In this document: in pieces, positions 8,143 to 17,466 of the stretch
How the letters are laid out: every line of letters begins with the position of its first letter
How positions within the stretch are numbered: the stretch's first letter is position 1
Assembly (NCBI RefSeq): GCF_000346755.1
Contig: NZ_ANNV01000164.1
Location: 62,001 to 126,000, forward strand
Reading direction: 5' to 3'
Source: Pseudomonas sp. CBZ-4
GTDB lineage: Bacteria > Pseudomonadota > Gammaproteobacteria > Pseudomonadales > Pseudomonadaceae
Length of the DNA stretch: 64,000 bases
The notes under the pieces: generated by a model
Database searches by the model: none
What the model was told of the DNA's origin: nothing
Seen by the model: the letters and a program-made list of their open reading frames with translations, nothing else
Translations under genes and position numbers: made by a program

Positions 8143-10800
8143 ATGCGCACCGAACAACCGAAGATGATTTACCTCAAGGACTATCAGGCGCCGGACTACC
8201 TGATCGACGAGACCCACCTGACCTTCGAGTTGTTCGAGGACCACAGCCTGGTCCACGCGCAGCTGGTGATGCGCCGCAACCCTGAGCGCGGCGCCGGTTT
8301 GCCGCCGTTGGTGCTGGATGGCCAGCAGCTTGAGCTGTTGAGCGTGAACCTGGCTGACCAGGAATTGACGGCCGCTGATTACCAGTTGACCGACAGCCAC
8401 CTGACCCTGCAGCCCAAGAGTGCAACCTTTACCCTCGACACCACGGTCAAGATCCACCCGGAAACCAACACCGCCCTGGAAGGCCTGTACAAGTCCAGCG
8501 GCATGTTCTGCACCCAGTGCGAAGCCGAAGGTTTCCGCAAGATCACCTACTACCTCGACCGCCCGGACGTGATGAGCACCTTCACCACCACGGTGATCGC
8601 CGAGCAGCACAGCTACCCGGTGCTCCTGTCCAACGGCAACCCGATTGCCAGCGGGCCTGGCGAAGACGGCCGCCACTGGGCGACCTGGGAAGACCCGTTC
8701 AAGAAGCCGGCGTACCTGTTCGCGCTGGTGGCCGGTGACTTGTGGTGCGTGGAAGACAGCTTCACCACCATGACCAACCGTGAAGTCGCGCTGCGCATCT
8801 ATGTCGAGCCGGAAAACATCGACAAGTGCCAGCACGCCATGACCAGCCTGAAAAAATCCATGCGCTGGGACGAAGAAACCTACGGCCGTGAGTACGATCT
8901 CGACATCTTCATGATCGTTGCCGTGAACGACTTCAACATGGGCGCCATGGAAAACAAGGGCCTCAATATCTTCAACTCCAGCGCCGTGCTGGCCCGCGCC
9001 GAAACCGCCACCGACGCCGCGCACCAGCGCGTCGAAGCCATTGTCGCCCACGAATACTTCCACAACTGGTCGGGCAACCGCGTGACCTGCCGCGACTGGT
9101 TCCAGCTGTCGCTCAAGGAAGGCTTCACCGTCTACCGCGATTCGCAATTCTCTGCCGACATGAACTCGGCCACGGTCAAGCGCATCCAGGACGTGGCTTA
9201 CCTGCGCACTCACCAGTTCGCCGAGGACGCCGGCCCGATGGCCCACGCGGTGCGCCCGGACAGCTTTATCGAGATCTCCAACTTCTACACCCTGACCGTG
9301 TACGAAAAGGGCTCGGAAGTGGTCGGCATGATCCACACTTTGCTCGGCGCCGAAGGTTTCCGCAAAGGCAGCGACCTGTACTTCGAACGCCATGACGGCC
9401 AGGCCGTGACCTGCGACGACTTTATCAAGGCCATGGAAGACGCCAACGGCGCCGACCTGACTCAGTTCAAGCGTTGGTACAGCCAGGCTGGCACACCACG
9501 CCTGGCGGTGAGTGAGTCCTACGATGCTGTGGCAAAAACCTACAGCCTGACCTTCCGCCAAAGCTGCCCGGCCACCCCGGATAAAGTTGAAAAACTGCCG
9601 TTCGTGATCCCAGTGGCCTTGGGCCTGCTGGACGGGAAGGGCGCCGGCATCGCCTTGCGCCTGGCCGGTGAAGCCACTGCGGGCGACACCTCCCGCGTGA
9701 TCTCGGTGACCGAAGCCGAGCAAACCTTCACCTTCGTTGATATCGCCGAGCAGCCATTGCCGTCGCTGCTGCGCGGTTTCTCGGCGCCGGTGAAGCTGAG
9801 CTTCCCGTACAGCCGTGACCAACTGATGTTCCTGATGCAACACGACAGCGACGGTTTCAACCGCTGGGATGCGGGCCAGCAACTGGCGGTGCAGGTGTTG
9901 CAGGAGTTGATCGGCCAGCACCAGGCGGGCCAGCCGCTGGCGCTGGATCAACGCCTTGTCGACGCGTTGCGTACCGTGCTGCGCGACGAGACGCTGGATC
10001 AGGCGATGGTTGCCGAAATGCTGTCGTTGCCGGGCGAAGCCTACCTGACTGAAATCAGCGAAGTGGCGGATGTCGATGCCATCCATGCGGCCCGTGAGTT
10101 TGCCCGTCAGCAACTGGCTGAGCAGTTGTTTGACGACTTGTGGTCGCGTTACCAGGCCAATCGCGAGCTGTCGAAGAAAACCCCTTACGTGGCAGCCGCC
10201 GAGCACTTTGCCCGTCGCGCCTTGCAGAATATTGCGCTGTCGTACCTGATGCTCAGCGGCAAGCCGCAGGTGTTGGCGGCGGCGCTGGAGCAGTTCGATG
10301 CCAGCGACAACATGACCGAGCGCCTTACCGCGCTGGCGGTCCTGGTGAATTCGCCGTTTGAAGCTGAGAAGGCTCAGGCGCTGGCGGTGTTTGCCGAGAA
10401 CTTCAAGGACAACCCATTGGTCATGGACCAGTGGTTCAGCGTCCAGGCCGGCAGCACGTTGCCGGGCGGGCTGGAGCGGGTCAAGGCGCTGATGGAGCAC
10501 CCGGCGTTCACGCTCAAGAACCCGAACAAGGTGCGCGCCCTGATCGGCGCATTTGCCGGGCAGAACCTGATCAACTTCCATGCGGCGGATGGCTCGGGTT
10601 ATCGCTTCCTGGCGGACCTGGTGATCCAGCTGAATGGCTTCAACCCGCAGATCGCCTCGCGTCAATTGGCGCCGCTGACCCGCTGGCGCAAATACGACAG
10701 CGCGCGCCAGGCGCTGATGAAGGCAGAGCTGGAGCGCATCCGTGCCTCCGGTGAGCTGTCCAGTGATGTGTTCGAGGTGGTCAGCAAGAGCCTTGCGTAA
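8143..10800 (+). CDS. pepN: Aminopeptidase N (M1 zinc metallopeptidase)
   Basis: Removes N-terminal residues from peptides in the cytoplasm. The 885-aa length is that of bacterial PepN. The exopeptidase motif GAMEN is at 267-271, and the zinc site HEYFH at 303-307 with the third ligand Glu326 (LKEGF). The start at 8143 follows AGAAGGA and lies 13 bases after the DUF2797 stop, so it is probably cotranscribed with the genes before it. Confidence 0.97.
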   Translation: MRTEQPKMIYLKDYQAPDYLIDETHLTFELFEDHSLVHAQLVMRRNPERGAGLPPLVLDGQQLELLSVNLADQELTAADYQLTDSHLTLQPKSATFTLDTTVKIHPETNTALEGLYKSSGMFCTQCEAEGFRKITYYLDRPDVMSTFTTTVIAEQHSYPVLLSNGNPIASGPGEDGRHWATWEDPFKKPAYLFALVAGDLWCVEDSFTTMTNREVALRIYVEPENIDKCQHAMTSLKKSMRWDEETYGREYDLDIFMIVAVNDFNMGAMENKGLNIFNSSAVLARAETATDAAHQRVEAIVAHEYFHNWSGNRVTCRDWFQLSLKEGFTVYRDSQFSADMNSATVKRIQDVAYLRTHQFAEDAGPMAHAVRPDSFIEISNFYTLTVYEKGSEVVGMIHTLLGAEGFRKGSDLYFERHDGQAVTCDDFIKAMEDANGADLTQFKRWYSQAGTPRLAVSESYDAVAKTYSLTFRQSCPATPDKVEKLPFVIPVALGLLDGKGAGIALRLAGEATAGDTSRVISVTEAEQTFTFVDIAEQPLPSLLRGFSAPVKLSFPYSRDQLMFLMQHDSDGFNRWDAGQQLAVQVLQELIGQHQAGQPLALDQRLVDALRTVLRDETLDQAMVAEMLSLPGEAYLTEISEVADVDAIHAAREFARQQLAEQLFDDLWSRYQANRELSKKTPYVAAAEHFARRALQNIALSYLMLSGKPQVLAAALEQFDASDNMTERLTALAVLVNSPFEAEKAQALAVFAENFKDNPLVMDQWFSVQAGSTLPGGLERVKALMEHPAFTLKNPNKVRALIGAFAGQNLINFHAADGSGYRFLADLVIQLNGFNPQIASRQLAPLTRWRKYDSARQALMKAELERIRASGELSSDVFEVVSKSLA

Positions 10801-10805
10801 CACCC

Positions 10806-11912
10806 ATGGCGTTTGACTCACCCCGCGCGGCCTACCAACACGCCATCGCCCAGCAGGGTTTCGTCGCCGACGAAGCCCAGCGTCGGGCGGTGGATGCGCT
10901 GCAAGCCTGCCATGAAGCCCTGCATCAAGGCCGCTCGCCGATCACCGGGGTTTACCTGTGGGGGCCGGTGGGCCGTGGCAAAACCTGGCTGATGGACCAG
11001 TTTTACCAAAGCCTGCGGGTGCCTGCGCGGCGCCAGCACTTTCATCACTTCATGGGCTGGGTACACCAGCGTTCCTTTCAGCTCACCGGCACCCAGGACC
11101 CCTTGCAGGCGCTGGCCCGCGAGCTGGCCCAGGACGTGCGCGTGCTGTGCTTTGACGAGTTGTTCGTCAATGACATCGGTGATGCGATCATCCTGGGGCG
11201 CCTGTTCCAGGTGATGTTCGAGGAAGGCGTGGTGATGGTGTGCACGTCGAACCAGCCGCCCGACCAGTTGTATGCGGACGGCTTCAACCGCGAGCGTTTC
11301 CTGCCGGGGATCGAAGCCATCAAGCAGCACATGCAGGTGGTGGCGGTGGACGGCGCTGAGGATCATCGTTTGCACCCGGGCCTGGGCGTGCAGCGTTACT
11401 GGGTGAAGCAGCCCGATGCGTTGGGCGAGGTGTTCAAGCAATTGACTGAGGGGCAGGCCGTGCGCAGTGGGCCGGTCAGTGTCGGCTACCGCTCGATTGC
11501 TGCCGTGCAGTCCAGTGATAGCGTGCTCTGGTGCCGCTACGCCGATCTGTGTGAACAACCTCTGGCTGCGATGGATTTCATGCAGGTGTGCGATCGTTTC
11601 AGCGCGATTCTACTCGGTGAAGTCCCTAACCTGAGCGCGCAAAAACGCCCCGGGCGCATTGCGCGCGGCACCGAAGATGGTGCCCAGCGTGTCGAGGCGG
11701 GGGATCGCGAGTTGCCCGAGTTATCGGTACACGATGACAGTGTGCGGCGCTTCATTGCCCTCGTGGATGAATGCTACGACCGCAAAGTGCCGTTATTCAT
11801 CGAGGCCGAGGTGCCATTGGAGCACCTGTACACCGAGGGTTACCTGGAGTTTGCGTTTCGCCGCACGCTGAGTCGCTTGCAGGAGATGCAATTGCAGCGT
11901 TTTGGGGTGTAG
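10806..11912 (+). CDS. zapE: Cell division ATPase ZapE (AFG1-like)
   Basis: AFG1/ZapE-type AAA ATPase of 368 aa. Walker A is GPVGRGKT (residues 53-60) and Walker B 'VLCFDELFV' sits near 115; 'TSNQPPDQLY' is the sensor-1 region typical of the family. In E. coli ZapE acts on Z-ring stability under stress. It starts five bases after the pepN stop. Length and motifs are complete. Confidence 0.9.
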   Translation: MAFDSPRAAYQHAIAQQGFVADEAQRRAVDALQACHEALHQGRSPITGVYLWGPVGRGKTWLMDQFYQSLRVPARRQHFHHFMGWVHQRSFQLTGTQDPLQALARELAQDVRVLCFDELFVNDIGDAIILGRLFQVMFEEGVVMVCTSNQPPDQLYADGFNRERFLPGIEAIKQHMQVVAVDGAEDHRLHPGLGVQRYWVKQPDALGEVFKQLTEGQAVRSGPVSVGYRSIAAVQSSDSVLWCRYADLCEQPLAAMDFMQVCDRFSAILLGEVPNLSAQKRPGRIARGTEDGAQRVEAGDRELPELSVHDDSVRRFIALVDECYDRKVPLFIEAEVPLEHLYTEGYLEFAFRRTLSRLQEMQLQRFGV

Positions 11913-12077
11913 GAAAAATCCTCGACCCTACGCTGTTCACCCGTGTACATGCGCAGAAGCACCGTATTTTCAGGCGGGCATTTGTAGTTAATCTCCTTCA
12001 TCTATCGCCTGCACCGCGCTTACAATCGTCCGCCTCATAGGGAGATGATTCCCGTGTAGCCGCTATCGAGGAAGGAA

Positions 12078-12569
12078 ATGGACACCCCAGACATCCTGGT
12101 GCTGCAAGCCAGCTATACCAATCCCGTGCACGCCGAGGCAATCAGCCTGGTACTCAACCATTACGCCGAAGACCCGATGGGTGGTGGTCACAGCCTGCCT
12201 GCCGACCTGTTGCAGCAACTGCCAGGCGAGCTGGCCAAGCGCCCGCATGCGTTCAGCGTTCTGGCGTTTGTCGGCGGCGAGCCGGCGGGGCTGGTCAATT
12301 GCTTCGAAGGGTTCTCGACCTTTGCTTGTCGTCCGTTGGTCAACGTCCACGATGTGGCGGTGATGAATGCGTTTCGTGGCTTGGGCTTGAGCCAGAAAAT
12401 GCTGCAGAAGGTCGAAGAGATCGCCCGTCAGCGCGGTTGCTGCAAAATCACCCTGGAAGTGCTCGAAGGGAATGCAGTGGCTCAGTCGGCATACCGTAAG
12501 TTTGGATTCGATGATTCAAAGTTTGACCCGGCACACGGGCGCATGTTGTTTTGGCATAAGACGCTGTAG
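12078..12569 (+). CDS. GNAT family N-acetyltransferase
   Basis: The 163-aa protein has the acetyl-CoA binding motif A pattern in 'AFRGLGLSQKML' (R/Q-x-x-G-x-G/A) and the motif B signature 'NAVAQSAYRKFGF'. The N-terminal part ('YTNPVHAEAISLVLNHYA') resembles single-domain GNATs of unknown substrate. A strong GAGGAAGGA ribosome-binding site precedes the ATG. It stands alone after a 165-bp gap, so it probably has its own promoter. Confidence 0.88.
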   Translation: MDTPDILVLQASYTNPVHAEAISLVLNHYAEDPMGGGHSLPADLLQQLPGELAKRPHAFSVLAFVGGEPAGLVNCFEGFSTFACRPLVNVHDVAVMNAFRGLGLSQKMLQKVEEIARQRGCCKITLEVLEGNAVAQSAYRKFGFDDSKFDPAHGRMLFWHKTL

Positions 12570-12590
12570 GTAATTAGTTGCCGAAAGTGC

Positions 12591-12617
12591 AAAAAAAAGG
12601 CGCCAGAATATGGCGCC
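12591..12617 (-). terminator. Rho-independent terminator of the PtrA-like gene
   Basis: GGCGCCA and TGGCGCC (12599-12617) form a 7-bp stem around a 5-base loop. The eight A residues before it on the plus strand are a U tract on the minus strand, so it terminates transcription coming from the small minus-strand gene at 12666. Confidence 0.8.
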
Positions 12618-12665
12618 AAGTTACCCTGGTCAAAGGAGCGGAATGACAAGGGGGTTATGCGTTAA

Positions 12666-12887
12666 TCAACTTTTAGGTTGTTGCTCGTCGCCGTTCTGGG
12701 CAGCACGCACGGCTTTTGGATTTTTCACATTCGCAGCAGCCGTTTGTTCGGCCTTATCATTCGATTGTTCTTGCATGAATTTGAAATTGGCATAGAACTC
12801 CCGCGAACGCTCGGCGCCACCTTCAGCAAAGGCAGCGGCAGAGGTCAGGGTCATCAGGCCGGCAAGCATCAAAGTAGAGAGTTTCAT
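12666..12887 (-). CDS. Small exported protein, PtrA N-terminal-domain-like
   Basis: The 73-aa protein has a Sec signal peptide (MKLSTLMLAG...SAAAFA) and a mature part starting 'EGGAERSREFY', the pattern I recall for Pseudomonas 'PtrA N-terminal domain' proteins. The MKLST start at 12887 was chosen over an in-frame ATG five codons upstream because it gives a normal signal peptide. The mature protein is about 48 aa, polar and Gln/Asn-rich. PtrA of P. aeruginosa is copper-responsive and represses type III secretion; whether this paralogue does either is unknown. Confidence 0.65.
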   Translation of the reverse strand: MKLSTLMLAGLMTLTSAAAFAEGGAERSREFYANFKFMQEQSNDKAEQTAAANVKNPKAVRAAQNGDEQQPKS

Positions 12888-12987
12888 CGTCGGTATTCCC
12901 ATAAGTTTTTGATCGGCGTCTGTTCGCTTGATCAGACTCGTGGGGGCGATTATGTGCAGGCTTTATTAAGTCAGGCTTAACTGATTG

Positions 12988-13023
12988 GCCGCGAAACTTA
13001 ACGCGGTTGTTAAGTTTCGCGGC
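12988..13023. other. Perfect 14-bp inverted repeat between the TonB receptor and PtrA-like genes
   Basis: GCCGCGAAACTTAA (12988-13001) and its exact complement (13010-13023) enclose an 8-base loop. It lies just after the receptor stop on the minus strand. There is no T tract on either side, so it may be a weak terminator, an mRNA-stabilising 3' hairpin or an operator for the small gene downstream. Confidence 0.6.
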
Positions 13024-13040
13024 GCCCTCAGGTGCAGGGT

Positions 13041-15278
13041 TTAGAGTTTCCAGTCCAGAGCCAGCGTAATAGAGCGCGGGTCGCCCCAATACACGCCGTT
13101 GTAGAAGCCGACGCGTTCGTAATATTTTTTATCAAATAGATTGTTTACGTTAAGGGATGCCGAAACGTGCTCGTCGAACTGGTAGCGCGACATCAGGTTG
13201 ACCACGGTGTAGGCCTGTTGGGTGATCTTGGCGCGCTCGGTGTTCAGGTAGCCTTCCGTGTCACGACCGCCGCTTGGGCGATCGGCGAACTGGTAGAAGT
13301 CGCTCTGCCAGTTCACCGCGCCACCCACGGTCAATCCGCGCCATTCGCCGGGCAGCCGGTAGGATGTCGACACCTTGAGCATGTTCAACGGCACGTTGGT
13401 ATTGCTGCGCTGTTTATCACCGTTCAGCGAGTGGGTGTAGCTGTACCCCGCCGTGAGGTTCCAGTCCTGCATGACCTCACCTGACACTTCGGCTTCAAAC
13501 CCCTGTACTTTGCTGCCTTTGCCCCCGGAGGTGTAGAACTGCTCGCGAGTGACGGGGTCCGGTTTGGCGGCGTTATCCAGTTCGGCGACGTTGTCCTGGG
13601 TGCTCCAGAAATACGCGGCCGCCAGGTTCAGGCGCTCGTTCAACAGGCTGCCTTTGAGGCCGAATTCATAGTTGCTGCCGACCACGGGTTCCAGGTACTT
13701 CCTGCTGACGTCACGCACGCTTTGCGGGTTGAAGATGTCGGTGTAGCTGGCATACACGGTGTACTCCGGCGTGATGTCGTACAGCAGGCCGGCGTAGGGG
13801 GTCCACATGTCGTTGTGGGTCTGGCGGGTTTTCGGCGCGCGGGTCAACTGGAAGTTGGCGTCATACTCCGGCGAAACGCTTTCGATGTCCCAACTGCCAT
13901 ATCGGCTGCCCAGAACCGCATGCAGTTTTTCGGTGAGGCTCAAGCGCGTGGCCAGGTAGCCGGCTTTTTGTTTCTTGCGCGAGTGTTCGCCTTGCAGGTT
14001 GGTGGTGCGGTCGGGGAACTTGGCGATGCCGCCCATGTGTTTCCAGTCGGCGATGTTCTCGTACCCATCCGGTGTTTCAAAACGCTGGTAAGGCGACGAG
14101 TCGCGCTGCTCGGACTCGCCGTAACCCACCATCAACTCATGTTCACGACCCAGCAGTGCATAGGTGCCATTGAGATTCAGATCGACCACATCCATCTTCG
14201 ACGTGCCCACCATCTGGTTGGTCCACGCGGTCATGCCGCTGCCATCGGGGTTGGGAAAGCCCGAGCCGCCGTAATACACCTTACCGTCGGTGTCACTTTG
14301 CCGGTGGGTGTAGGCGGCCTTCACGCGCCAATCCTCAGACAGTTTGTGGTCGATGGAGGCGAAGGTGGTCTTGTCCTTGAGCGGCCAGGAGCTCCAATCG
14401 GCTGCCAGGTTGGCGGAGCGTGAGAGCCGCGCCTTGCTGCCATCGCTGTTCCAATAGGGCAGGGTGCCCCAGGAGCTGCCCTGCACGTGCTTGTTCTGGT
14501 AATCAAAGCCTACGGCGACCACGGTGTCGTCCGTCAGGTCGCCTTCGAGAATGCCGTAGCCAACTTCTCGTTGCAGCGCGTAGTTGTCGCGGAAGGACTT
14601 GCTGTCACGGTAGGCCAGCACCGTGCGCCCGCGCAGCCGGCCGTCCAATGCCAGCGGGCCACCCACATCCAGGTAGCTGTAGTAATTGTCATGGCTGGCG
14701 CCGCTGACGCCGGTCTGGGCTTGCCACTGGGCGGTGGGGCGCTTGCGAATCATGTTGACCGTGGCCGAAGGGTTGCCGGCGCCGGTGGTCAGGCCGGTGG
14801 CGCCACGGACCACTTCAATGCGGTCGTAGATGATGGTGTCGGCGTCTGACTTCATGCGCCCGAAGGTGTTGAGCATGCCGTCGATCTGGAAGTTATCGAT
14901 CCCGTAGCCGCGGGACGAGTAGCCCGCGCGATCCGAATCCAGATGCTGCACGGTGACGCCGGTGGTCTGGCGCAGTACGTCAGTCAATGTATTGAGATTG
15001 AAATCATCCATCTGCTGGCGCGTCACCACCGAGATGGATTGCGGCGTTTCCTTGATGGACAGGTTCAGGCGCGTGGCGGTGCTCATCGAGCCGGTGGTAT
15101 AGGCGCCGGTGTGCTCGGTAGTGGCGCCCAGGCCTTCGGCGGTGATGCGGGTGCTGCCCAGCTCCAGGGCCTTGGCCGGTGCGGGTTCGGGCTCGGTTTC
15201 AGCCAGCAGGTCAGGGCTCAGCACGACGCTGAACAGGCCAAGGGTGAAGGTCATGGAACGGGTGAAAGGCGCGAACAT
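13041..15278 (-). CDS. TonB-dependent siderophore receptor (FhuE/FpvA family, no signalling domain)
   Basis: Outer-membrane receptor of 745 aa with a signal peptide, a plug domain beginning near 'SIKETPQSISVVT' (about 75) and a 22-strand barrel ending in '...LALDWKL'. The FhuE-like pattern suggests a ferric hydroxamate or pyoverdine-type ligand. There is no N-terminal signalling (secretin/TonB short) domain, so it is not a FecR-partnered transducer. The start at 15278 follows AAGGAGT; a longer frame would add 17 non-signal-like residues. A Fur box lies about 90 bases upstream. No siderophore synthesis genes are nearby, so it may take up foreign siderophores. Confidence 0.9.
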   Translation of the reverse strand: MFAPFTRSMTFTLGLFSVVLSPDLLAETEPEPAPAKALELGSTRITAEGLGATTEHTGAYTTGSMSTATRLNLSIKETPQSISVVTRQQMDDFNLNTLTDVLRQTTGVTVQHLDSDRAGYSSRGYGIDNFQIDGMLNTFGRMKSDADTIIYDRIEVVRGATGLTTGAGNPSATVNMIRKRPTAQWQAQTGVSGASHDNYYSYLDVGGPLALDGRLRGRTVLAYRDSKSFRDNYALQREVGYGILEGDLTDDTVVAVGFDYQNKHVQGSSWGTLPYWNSDGSKARLSRSANLAADWSSWPLKDKTTFASIDHKLSEDWRVKAAYTHRQSDTDGKVYYGGSGFPNPDGSGMTAWTNQMVGTSKMDVVDLNLNGTYALLGREHELMVGYGESEQRDSSPYQRFETPDGYENIADWKHMGGIAKFPDRTTNLQGEHSRKKQKAGYLATRLSLTEKLHAVLGSRYGSWDIESVSPEYDANFQLTRAPKTRQTHNDMWTPYAGLLYDITPEYTVYASYTDIFNPQSVRDVSRKYLEPVVGSNYEFGLKGSLLNERLNLAAAYFWSTQDNVAELDNAAKPDPVTREQFYTSGGKGSKVQGFEAEVSGEVMQDWNLTAGYSYTHSLNGDKQRSNTNVPLNMLKVSTSYRLPGEWRGLTVGGAVNWQSDFYQFADRPSGGRDTEGYLNTERAKITQQAYTVVNLMSRYQFDEHVSASLNVNNLFDKKYYERVGFYNGVYWGDPRSITLALDWKL

Positions 15279-15367
15279 CGCGGAAGACTCCTTGTCGTCT
15301 TTGTGGCCTTCTCGGTAAGAAAAGGCCATGGCTCAAAGACGAAAGGAGCGGGGAAACTTTAGAGCTG

Positions 15368-15386
15368 GATGAGAATGATTGTTATC
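15368..15386 (-). promoter_or_regulatory. Fur box upstream of the TonB receptor
   Basis: Minus strand GATAACAATCATTCTCATC matches 13 of 19 positions of the consensus GATAATGATAATCATTATC. It sits about 90 bp before the receptor start, in the gap after the upstream cptA-like gene. It predicts repression in iron-replete cells. Confidence 0.65.
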
Positions 15387-15406
15387 TTTTTGTTACAAGC
15401 CTGCGA

Positions 15407-17149
15407 TTACTTGACCACCACATCAGTGGGTTCGGCCTTCTTCGGCTTGATCAAGCTGAAATCAATCAACGGCTTCTGCTGGCGCAGGTACGGGTTGCCG
15501 ATCATCTGCGGGCGCGCCTTGAAGCTGTCGCTGACCAGGCTTTTGCTGCGGTCCAGTTCGTCGAAGCTCAGACCGGCGAGGTCCGCCCAGGTGTGGATCA
15601 GCTGCGAGCTGCTGTAAGGGCGCTGCAAGTCGCCGGCAAAGCTCCAGTCGTGGCTCTCGCGCCATTTCGGCGAGGCGTAGGCCATGAAGGGAATGGTGTA
15701 CATCGGCGCCGTCGGCTTGCCTTCGTTGCGTCCCAGGGTGGTGTGGCCGGCAGAGTCGAATACGTCTTCACCGTGGTCTGACAAGTACAGCAGGAAGCCG
15801 TTGGGGTCGGTCTTGGCGTAATCCTTGATCAGGCTCGACACCACGAAATCGTTGTACAGCACCGCATTGTCGTAGCTGTTGTAGGTCGGCAACTGATCGT
15901 CGCTGACCCCGGCCGGCACGCCCTGGCGGTCGGTGAACTTGTCGAAGGTCGGCGGGTAACGGTACTGGTAGCTCATGTGCGTGCCCAGCAGGTGAATCAC
16001 GATGAATTTGCGCTCGGCCGGGTCGGCCAGGGCCTTGGCGAAGGGCGGCAACACATCGCCGTCGTACTGGCGGGCATTCTGGTTGCGGTTGTTGTTCAGG
16101 TAGACCTGCTCGTCGGCCTGTTCCGAGAACGTGGTGAGCATGGTGTTGCGCTTGGTCATGGTCTGCTGGTTGGTGATCCAGTAGGTCTTGTAGCCGGCTT
16201 GTTTCATCACGCTGACAATGGACGGGGTCTTGAGGTACAGGTCCGGGTTCTCTTCGTCGGCGAAGGTGAGCACCTGTTGCAGCGCTTCAATGGTGTAGGG
16301 CCGTGGGGTGATGACGTTGTCGAACACCGCCAGCTGGTCGCGTAGTTTGTCCAGTTCCGGCGTGGTGTTGCGCGGGTAGCCGTAGAGGCTCATGCGTTGG
16401 CGGTTGGTGGACTCACCGATCACCAGGACCAGGGTCGAGGGTTGGCCGGCCATGGTGTCTTTGAGGTTACGCAGTGGCGGGATCTGGCTGGCACTGTCGA
16501 GCATGCCCTGCATGTTGTCCAGCTGCTGGGTGTAGCGGTGGTAGGCGACGATCATCTGCCATGGCACGGCCGGCTCGATACGTGCTTCGAAGCGGTCAAT
16601 GGCGTCTTCCATGGTGTCACTGCGGGCAATCTGCTTGACCAGCGGGTAGCCGACAATTGCAATCACGATGGCGGTAGCCGCCACCAGCGCCTGGCCACGT
16701 GGCAGGTAGACCGGGCGTACACGGGACCAGAGGAAAACGGCCAGGGCGGTGTGGGCAATGAACGCCAGCACGATCCACCAGGCGAAGTATTGGGTGGCAT
16801 ATTCCCCGGCTTCAGAGATGTTCGATTCGAACATGATGAAGATGACGCTTTGGGAAAATTCCTGCTGGTAGATGAAGAAATAACCGAGGCTGGCCATGGA
16901 ACAGGCCCACAGCACCACGCCGATCAAGGCGGCGAGCGAACGGGTGTAGCGTGGGAATATCAACAGGGGCGCCAGCCACAGCGCACTCATGAAGAATGCC
17001 TGGCGAAAGCCCGCGAAACCGGAAGTGCCGGTCGCCAGGATCAGAAGCTGGGTAATACCCGAGAAGTACCAGAAAAACAGGAACAGCCAGCCAAGGCCGG
17101 CCCAATCAAAGCCTTTCGCAGACTTAGTGCTGCGTTTGAACATCGCCAT
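15407..17149 (-). CDS. cptA: Phosphoethanolamine transferase, CptA-type (sulfatase fold)
   Basis: The 580-aa inner-membrane enzyme has about five N-terminal membrane segments (residues ~20-175) and a periplasmic alkaline-phosphatase-like domain. 'LVLVIGEST' holds the catalytic Thr nucleophile expected in this family, and 'LYLSDHGEDVFD' and 'GRNEGK' carry metal ligands. It should transfer phosphoethanolamine to lipopolysaccharide core or lipid A. The ATG at 17149 was preferred to the TTG at 17161 because GGAG lies six bases before it. Symbol by family resemblance; the exact acceptor is not certain. Confidence 0.8.
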   Translation of the reverse strand: MAMFKRSTKSAKGFDWAGLGWLFLFFWYFSGITQLLILATGTSGFAGFRQAFFMSALWLAPLLIFPRYTRSLAALIGVVLWACSMASLGYFFIYQQEFSQSVIFIMFESNISEAGEYATQYFAWWIVLAFIAHTALAVFLWSRVRPVYLPRGQALVAATAIVIAIVGYPLVKQIARSDTMEDAIDRFEARIEPAVPWQMIVAYHRYTQQLDNMQGMLDSASQIPPLRNLKDTMAGQPSTLVLVIGESTNRQRMSLYGYPRNTTPELDKLRDQLAVFDNVITPRPYTIEALQQVLTFADEENPDLYLKTPSIVSVMKQAGYKTYWITNQQTMTKRNTMLTTFSEQADEQVYLNNNRNQNARQYDGDVLPPFAKALADPAERKFIVIHLLGTHMSYQYRYPPTFDKFTDRQGVPAGVSDDQLPTYNSYDNAVLYNDFVVSSLIKDYAKTDPNGFLLYLSDHGEDVFDSAGHTTLGRNEGKPTAPMYTIPFMAYASPKWRESHDWSFAGDLQRPYSSSQLIHTWADLAGLSFDELDRSKSLVSDSFKARPQMIGNPYLRQQKPLIDFSLIKPKKAEPTDVVVK

Positions 17150-17179
17150 CCAGCGCTCCAACCCGGTGATTTTTCAGTC

Positions 17180-17226
17180 GCGTGCAGGAATGCACGCAAC
17201 AGAGGCCACCCTTGCATGGGGTGGCC
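17180..17226. other. Two adjacent hairpins in the leader of cptA
   Basis: GCGTGCA-GGAA-TGCACGC (17180-17197) and GGCCACCC...GGGTGGCC (17204-17226) are perfect inverted repeats between the 58-aa gene and cptA. Neither is followed by a T tract, so they look like a structured 5' leader or intercistronic RNA rather than a terminator. Confidence 0.5.
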
Positions 17227-17289
17227 CTTGGGGGCTGGAGTATCGGGAAGGGGGTGTGAAAACTTCGTGAGTTTTTTGTAAGGATTGCC

Positions 17290-17466
17290 TTACAGGGCGC
17301 TTAACGCCGGAGTTGAAGCCTGATCGAGCTGGGCTTGCAGGTGCGAGCGCAGGCGCAGGACTTCCTGCTGCAATTGCTCACGCTCATTCTTCAGCTGGCG
17401 CAACTCATCGCGACGGACAGTGACGTAGAGGGTCTGTGGAGGGCGGGTCATCTGTGCTGTGCTCAT
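17290..17466 (-). CDS. 58-aa coiled-coil protein
   Basis: A small frame starting MSTAQMTRPP with GAGG nine bases upstream. Residues about 20-50 are Leu/Gln/Glu/Arg-rich in heptad spacing (ELRQLKNEREQLQQEVLRL), a clear short coiled coil. Its stop is about 140 bases before cptA on the same strand. Conserved-looking but unrecognised; no membrane segment. A FtsB/ZapB-like or regulatory dimer role cannot be separated from sequence. Confidence 0.6.
   Translation of the reverse strand: MSTAQMTRPPQTLYVTVRRDELRQLKNEREQLQQEVLRLRSHLQAQLDQASTPALSAL

Noticed and set aside
8083..10821. A 912-codon frame opposite pepN
   Set aside because: Antisense artefact of codon bias; no domain pattern, while pepN has a full catalytic site.
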